Positions 59,198 through 64,000 of a DNA stretch of 64,000 bases are shown here, piece by piece. Below the pieces are notes generated by a model, which ran no database searches, had not been told where the DNA came from, and was given only the letters and a program-made list of their open reading frames with translations. Position numbers and translations under genes: made by a program. Location of the stretch: positions 1 through 64,000 of the forward strand of contig DLHF01000018.1 in the NCBI GenBank assembly GCA_002483085.1, written 5' to 3'. Positions within the stretch are counted from its first letter, which is position 1. Each line of letters opens with the position of its first letter. Source of the DNA: Ignavibacteria bacterium UBA7675. Lineage in GTDB: Bacteria; Bacteroidota; Ignavibacteria; Kapaibacteriales; UB7675.

Positions 59198-59920
59198 ATG
59201 ATGAGATATCTTACAGGCATACTTTTCTTTATATCTGCTCTCGGCATAGCTGTTGTTTTTCTCTCTTCATCCCAAAAGCATGAAGATGAACGTTTTATCG
59301 CAGTCACAATCTCGGACGTATCTAAAGTGGAGTTGTACTGGAAGGACGACACTGGCGAAATCCTCCGCAGTATTGGTAGGCTTAGGTCATTTGTCGGCAG
59401 TAAGGGCAAGCGGCTGAAGTTCGCGATGAATGCGGGCATGTTTACACAGGACAACGCGCCGCTTGGGCTTTTCATAGAACGCAACAATATCGTAGCGCCA
59501 CTGAATAAGGCAACCGGCAATGGCAATTTTTACCTCCAGCCAAATGGCGTTTTTTACATTACAACCAGCAACAAGGCGTTTATCCGCAAAACAATGGACA
59601 TAGCTACCATCGAAAAGATCGCATGGGCTACTCAATCAGGGCCGATGTTGGTAATCGACGGTGCAATCCATTCGGCCTTCCGAAAAGGTTCAGCAAATCT
59701 CTACATACGAAACGGCGTAGGTGTCTTGCCCGGCAACTGCCTGCTTTTCGCAATATCCAAGCAACCGGTAAACCTGTACGACTTTGCGGAATATTTTCGG
59801 AAAAGCGGCTGCCGCAATGCCCTGTATTTAGACGGTTTTGTTTCGCGTATGTACGCGCCTAGCACAGGAATAGAACAAGTAGACGGGAATGTTGGAGTGA
59901 TGATCGGCATAGCCGAATAG
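59198..59920 (+). CDS. Phosphodiester glycosidase (NAGPA)-family protein
   Basis: A 240-residue protein with an N-terminal membrane/signal segment (about 5-23). It matches the NAGPA/YigE group: M-N-A-G-M-F, G-L-F-I-E-R-N, F-Y-L-Q-P-N-G-V-F, A-T-Q-S-G-P-M-L-V-I-D-G, R-N-G-V-G-V and A-L-Y-L-D-G-F-V-S-R-M-Y. The family cleaves phosphodiester-linked GlcNAc from phosphoglycans, teichoic acid or carrier sugars; the substrate here is unknown. M-R-Y at 59201 is an equal start. Confidence 0.88.
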   Translation: MMRYLTGILFFISALGIAVVFLSSSQKHEDERFIAVTISDVSKVELYWKDDTGEILRSIGRLRSFVGSKGKRLKFAMNAGMFTQDNAPLGLFIERNNIVAPLNKATGNGNFYLQPNGVFYITTSNKAFIRKTMDIATIEKIAWATQSGPMLVIDGAIHSAFRKGSANLYIRNGVGVLPGNCLLFAISKQPVNLYDFAEYFRKSGCRNALYLDGFVSRMYAPSTGIEQVDGNVGVMIGIAE

Positions 59921-59954
59921 CTACAGCAAAGCACGTTCCATCCGGCGCAGAAGC

Positions 59955-60030
59955 GAGCACACCACGAGGCGGACTGTGCGACCGGCGACAGCGACCAAGC
60001 GCCTGATCGAAGACGCCCGAGCACCATATT
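59955..60030 (+). repeat. Composite repeat: family 1 start joined to family 2
   Basis: It begins like family 1 (CACACCACGAGGCGGAC, as in copy B) and continues as family 2 (GCGACCGGCGACAGCGAC at 59978-59995, then GACGCCCGAGCACCATA). It links the two families and sits between two converging genes. Confidence 0.7.
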
Positions 60031-60107
60031 TTTCAGCATACCCTATAACGAGAACAGCCCCCATTGCTGGAGGCTGCTTCGGTTCTTACATATCACAACT
60101 GTGTTTG

Positions 60108-63100
60108 TTATTTCACAATAGTGAAGCTCCGTGTTACAATAGTCTGTGTGTTTGTAACGCGCAGCGTGTACACACCACTTGCGAGGCTGCGAACAGGCAT
60201 CATGATATTATTTCTGCCCTGCGAGCACGGCTGCTGCACGGTTGCAACTACTCTACCGAACATGTCGATAATTTCGACAATTGCATCGGCAGCAGACACA
60301 CAATTGTACTCTACAAGCAATTCGTCGGTAGCGGGGTTCGGCGATAATTGCAGAGCGATATTCTGCTCGGTGTCTTCGCTGTAGCCGCTAACAATACCGC
60401 GAATATTCGGGTTGTGCAGCGTAATTTTGTAGTCCTGCACTTCGCCATAGTCCAGCGCCTCGCACGGGCCGGGGGCATTTGCTGCGGTGTTATTGTAGTA
60501 AATACCTTTCATCGACACGCGCATTCTCGTAATCCCAAGCGTGGTTCCAGACACGGGAACAACCATGGATCCTGTTTGGCTAAGACTACTCGTAGAATTG
60601 TTCGAGTCGTACACTAATTCATCGGAATCGAAAGCATCGTTGTGATCCAAATCAATCCAGATTCTCCAGCGGCGGAACAGATCGTTGAAGTCCGGCGGAC
60701 ACAGCTCTACGGCTGTCAGGCTTACACCAAGCGTGCTGCCAACTGGTAGATCAGCCATAGGGAAACCCCAGCCCGAATAGCCAAATTTCTGGTAGCCGAA
60801 GTCATTGTTTGACGAGTGATTGAGCAATGTAGTAATACCTTTTGAGAGCTTTACAAGGCTGATGTATGTCTCGCAATCCGACAAAGCACCCTGCGTAGGC
60901 ATGCTATACGATGCACAGTAGGGGTCCGACGAAGGAATTGTACGGATCACCAAAGGCGATGCAGGAGCCCAGCTCGTTGTAACACCAGCATTGGCATAAC
61001 CACAGTTTGACCGCACTTGTACTTCGTAGTACGTATTTGCAGTAAGGTTGCTCATTGCGCCACTGAAGATGTCTGGGTAATTGTTATACGGTTGTGTCAC
61101 CGATGCTCCATAGGTCCACGACGCCGTGTTTTTGACACGGTAGCGCAGTTCGTAGGAGCTCGAAGCGCTGCCCGACCAGATAATGGTAGCCGAGTTTGCA
61201 GAGACAGGATAAGCGCTCAGCACTCCACCGAAGTTGATACAGTCGTCCACATACACAGCGTAATCTTCCACTTCGCCGGTTGTAAATGGCAGGTTGTGGC
61301 TGGGTGTTCCGTTAACACCCATTGCGATACGCATTCTGGTAAGGCCAACTTGGGTATAAGTAGTAGGAATGCTCAGCATCACTGCTGTTACGGCTACTGC
61401 TGCTGTATTATCCAGGCTGCCTACAAGCTCGCCAGCATCGTCGAACGTACCATCTTTGTTCAAGTCAATCCACACTCGCCACTTCACTGGAGCCGACGTT
61501 GAAACGCCATTAGCAATACCGCGCGACAGTTCTAGCCTGTGCGTGCCACCGGTAAACATTTGCAGGCTGAGTGTTGTAGAGCGCGTTACATCAATGTACC
61601 CATTGTTGTCGCCTGTCACCTGTTCTTTGATACCATCCGCCGACCAGAACTTCACTTTATTAAGCCAGTAGGAGTCGGAATTCCGACCATACGCAACGGG
61701 ATAATATTTTGTAAAAATCGACGGCGTAAAAAGTTCGCTTTCGTAGAGACCTCGGCCAAAAGTAGCAGCGCGAACCAAGCCTTGGCTCTTGTGTATTTCG
61801 AGTTCCATTACAGGCGAATTAGCAAGACCAAATCCATTGCCAATATCGAATACATCCCAGTCGGCCATTGCATTGTCGCGGTAGTACACACCAAAGTCTG
61901 TACCAATGTAAAGCCCTTCTCTGTTCGGCTTATTGTTGTCTTCTTCAAATACAATACTGTTCACCGACACCTGCGGAAGGCCACCAGTAATATTAGTCCA
62001 GGTTCTGCCTGTATTGACAGACTTGAACACACTTCCATTGCGCCCACAGGTGACATACACTACATTTCCGTCATTGGGATGTATTTTGATCGACGTTATA
62101 GGCAGCGCAGACGGCCCACCCGACAACTGTGTCCACGACGAGATTTTCGGATAGGAATACACAGCAGCGGACATCGGAGGAGTATAGCTTTCTGTTGTCA
62201 CCGTGCCCCGGTACAAGCGGAACTGATTTCCGTTCGCAGTTGCCACATACATAGTAGAGCCATCGGTCTCCATAGCGATTGCGATATCACCGGAATTCGG
62301 GAACACCACAGATACTTGTCGTTGCCCAACCTCTGGAATATTCGGTTCCTGGTCTTTGATGGCATACACTCTGTCGTAGCCTGTAAGTACACATCCATAG
62401 GTATTGTTAAACATCATCGGCGTCACCCAGGAGCCCAAGCCATTGCCCTGTCCATCGGTCTGGCCAGAAGGAGTAATATCGCCATAGGAATCGCCCCAGT
62501 CGTTCGATCTGGAGAGCTTGCCGTTCTGGATCATTGTGTACACTTTCTGGTTGTTGCTGCTCGGGCTTACAACTGATTCCATACCATCACCACCGCGTAC
62601 CTTCTGCCATGTAGGATGCCATGCGCCATTCACATACGGCCAATAGCGCGAGCTGCCGTTGTCCTGAGCTCCTACCATTGTCATATCAGGATGGCCTTGG
62701 TCGATACCGAGGCGGTACAGAGTCATTGTGGACATATTGCCAACAATAGAGGTCCAGTTGGTACCAAAGTTGGAAGAGCGATAAATACCGCCATCATTGC
62801 CAATATAAACAACCGAGCCAGTGCTACCGGGCGGATAAGCCATTTCCCATTGGTCGGAATGCAGATAGCTGGAAGCACCCGAACCCCAATCGGTTTTCTT
62901 CTGCCATGTATTCGTTGCGCCGCCATTATCGGAACGCCAGAAGTCGAGCCCGCCAGCGCTTACGATATTAGCATTACCGGGCGAAACACCGAGCACAAAA
63001 TTGACAAATGCCTGGGTGCCAAGCAGTGTGCTGAGCGAACCCGGGGAAACAATTGCTGTCCAAGTACTGCCTGTATCGGTAGAGCGATACATAGCGCGGA

Positions 63101-64000
63101 AACTCACAACAGTTGTATCCGAGCACATTGCGTAAATCCAGTTGGGCTGGTTGGCGCTCACAGCAATTTCTATACGACCATACGACGCAGGAATATTGGT
63201 CATAATAGTGCTAAATGAGTTTAGGCTTCCACCTGTTGTAGAGCGCCAGACACGTGCGCGATTGCCAATACCATCATTGTACGACGTAGCATACACAATC
63301 GACGGGTTGGAAGGATGGAACTCCAAGTCGGCTACATTGCCACCCGCTACCATCGTCCATGATGTTCCGCCATTGTTGGACCGAAAAACACCCTGATCTG
63401 TAGCGGCAAATACTGTGTCGGGTCCTGTCGGATGAATGCGCAATCTGCGAATATTCACTCCCAAAGGAAGGCCCGTGCTCATCAGAGTCCAGTTGTTCCC
63501 AGCATCATTAGAACGGTAAATACCAAGTCCGCTTCTGGAGCTGCCTCCATTGCTTACACCTAGTATGCTCAAAGCGCTAGTTCCTATGTACACGCGCCCA
63601 TTCAGACGCGGATCGACAGCTACAGCCAATACGCCATGCGGGGGTAGTTCTGTCGACATCGGTGCCCAGCTCTGCCCACGGTCTTTTGTGCGCCACAGGC
63701 CGCTTGCAGGCGTACCTACGTAGATCGTATCTTCTGTACCGCCAAAAGCAATACAAGTGATACGCCCAAGGCCGGAACCACCAGTAGTGCTATTATTATT
63801 AGTAGCCGGTGCTCCAAATGGCCCGAGGTGCGACCAGTTTGTCCAGATATTCTGTGGCAATTCTTTTTTCTTTGACGTGCGCCCCGCCATATCGCGAATC
63901 ACCGTCGAGTTTTTTCTCTGCTCCATATACTTTTGCCATTCAGCTAGGTATTGGTCTGGAGTCGGAAAACTGCCATCAGCTCCTACCCGCGTGCCCCAGT
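60108..64000 (-). CDS. Giant secreted propeller/GEVED protein with type IX sorting domain (5' end outside window)
   Basis: More than 1,290 residues; the frame stays open to the right edge (W-G-T-R-V-G-A-D-G-S-F-P-T-P-D-Q-Y), so the start lies outside. An ATG at 63926 is probably internal. Residues after that show many Asp-box repeats (R-S-N-D-A-G-N-N-W-T, R-S-T-D-T-G-S-T-W-T, K-S-V-N-T-G-R-T-W-T), forming a sortilin/BNR-type propeller (about 720 residues). Next come two GEVED domains (W-R-V-W-I-D-L-N-K-D-G-T-F-D, G-E-V-E-D-Y and W-R-I-W-I-D-L-D-H-N, G-E-V-Q-D-Y) with a fibronectin-III-like domain between. The end (L-S-P-N-P-A-T-D-E-L-L, G-V-Y-T-L-R-V, S-F-T-I-V-K) is a T9SS type A sorting domain. 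Cell-surface or released adhesin/enzyme. Confidence 0.93.
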   Translation of the reverse strand, partial: WGTRVGADGSFPTPDQYLAEWQKYMEQRKNSTVIRDMAGRTSKKKELPQNIWTNWSHLGPFGAPATNNNSTTGGSGLGRITCIAFGGTEDTIYVGTPASGLWRTKDRGQSWAPMSTELPPHGVLAVAVDPRLNGRVYIGTSALSILGVSNGGSSRSGLGIYRSNDAGNNWTLMSTGLPLGVNIRRLRIHPTGPDTVFAATDQGVFRSNNGGTSWTMVAGGNVADLEFHPSNPSIVYATSYNDGIGNRARVWRSTTGGSLNSFSTIMTNIPASYGRIEIAVSANQPNWIYAMCSDTTVVSFRAMYRSTDTGSTWTAIVSPGSLSTLLGTQAFVNFVLGVSPGNANIVSAGGLDFWRSDNGGATNTWQKKTDWGSGASSYLHSDQWEMAYPPGSTGSVVYIGNDGGIYRSSNFGTNWTSIVGNMSTMTLYRLGIDQGHPDMTMVGAQDNGSSRYWPYVNGAWHPTWQKVRGGDGMESVVSPSSNNQKVYTMIQNGKLSRSNDWGDSYGDITPSGQTDGQGNGLGSWVTPMMFNNTYGCVLTGYDRVYAIKDQEPNIPEVGQRQVSVVFPNSGDIAIAMETDGSTMYVATANGNQFRLYRGTVTTESYTPPMSAAVYSYPKISSWTQLSGGPSALPITSIKIHPNDGNVVYVTCGRNGSVFKSVNTGRTWTNITGGLPQVSVNSIVFEEDNNKPNREGLYIGTDFGVYYRDNAMADWDVFDIGNGFGLANSPVMELEIHKSQGLVRAATFGRGLYESELFTPSIFTKYYPVAYGRNSDSYWLNKVKFWSADGIKEQVTGDNNGYIDVTRSTTLSLQMFTGGTHRLELSRGIANGVSTSAPVKWRVWIDLNKDGTFDDAGELVGSLDNTAAVAVTAVMLSIPTTYTQVGLTRMRIAMGVNGTPSHNLPFTTGEVEDYAVYVDDCINFGGVLSAYPVSANSATIIWSGSASSSYELRYRVKNTASWTYGASVTQPYNNYPDIFSGAMSNLTANTYYEVQVRSNCGYANAGVTTSWAPASPLVIRTIPSSDPYCASYSMPTQGALSDCETYISLVKLSKGITTLLNHSSNNDFGYQKFGYSGWGFPMADLPVGSTLGVSLTAVELCPPDFNDLFRRWRIWIDLDHNDAFDSDELVYDSNNSTSSLSQTGSMVVPVSGTTLGITRMRVSMKGIYYNNTAANAPGPCEALDYGEVQDYKITLHNPNIRGIVSGYSEDTEQNIALQLSPNPATDELLVEYNCVSAADAIVEIIDMFGRVVATVQQPCSQGRNNIMMPVRSLASGVYTLRVTNTQTIVTRSFTIVK

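Overview
The window looks like the chromosome of a Gram-negative member of the Bacteroidota/Chlorobiota (FCB) group, probably from the Ignavibacteria/Kapabacteria side. The evidence is type IX-style C-terminal sorting domains on two giant secreted proteins, a DUF4835 protein, a YpdA-type reductase, DUF2851 and DUF3467 proteins, many outer-membrane barrels, and medium GC content. The placement is inferred from gene content. No rRNA, tRNA or CRISPR array was recognised.

Layout. 0.7-4.3 kb: eight tandem paralogous genes for small secreted cysteine-rich proteins of a family I do not recognise, closed by a strong terminator. 4.6-10.1 kb: mostly minus-strand housekeeping genes (nucleotidyltransferase, YkgJ-like, DinB-like, tmk, rsmI, tadA, Nudix) and one plus-strand barrel. 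10.2-13.9 kb: a DUF4835 gene divergent from a barrel gene and a helix-hairpin-helix barrel gene. 14.2-19.7 kb: a two-gene signalling operon (propeller sensor kinase and REC-kinase hybrid) downstream of ypdA. 20-30.4 kb: a sorted BNR protein, adk, a coiled-coil protein, an RluA-type synthase, folD, a secreted EEP-family lipoprotein, proline dehydrogenase and a DUF255 protein. 30.4-33.7 kb: a broken TOPRIM-like gene behind an SMC/OLD-like ATPase, an SDR dehydrogenase and a glycosyltransferase. 33.8-52.7 kb: GT9, SulP, DUF2851, pyrF, M48 protease, truA, mtaB, hotdog thioesterase, GH57, DUF3467, TPR lipoprotein-like protein, TolB-like propeller, tsaD, serine hydrolase and cinA. 52.8-56.3 kb: a small accessory patch with a truncated IS630-like gene, two poorly recognised genes, and a truncated QorB-like gene divergent from an HxlR regulator across a near-perfect palindrome. 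56.5-64 kb: pirin, an ECF sigma factor operon, a phosphodiester glycosidase-like protein, and a giant sorted propeller protein that runs off the right edge.

Two features stand out. The first is the eight-gene cysteine-rich array. Its members fall into two subgroups by cysteine pattern, share an invariant N-x-T tripeptide, and include one apparent chimera. The second is a family of roughly 60-105 bp intergenic repeats (about twelve copies, both orientations) that occupies most of the larger intergenic gaps. Two further small repeat families accompany it; one forms hairpins that supply the stop codons of two genes.
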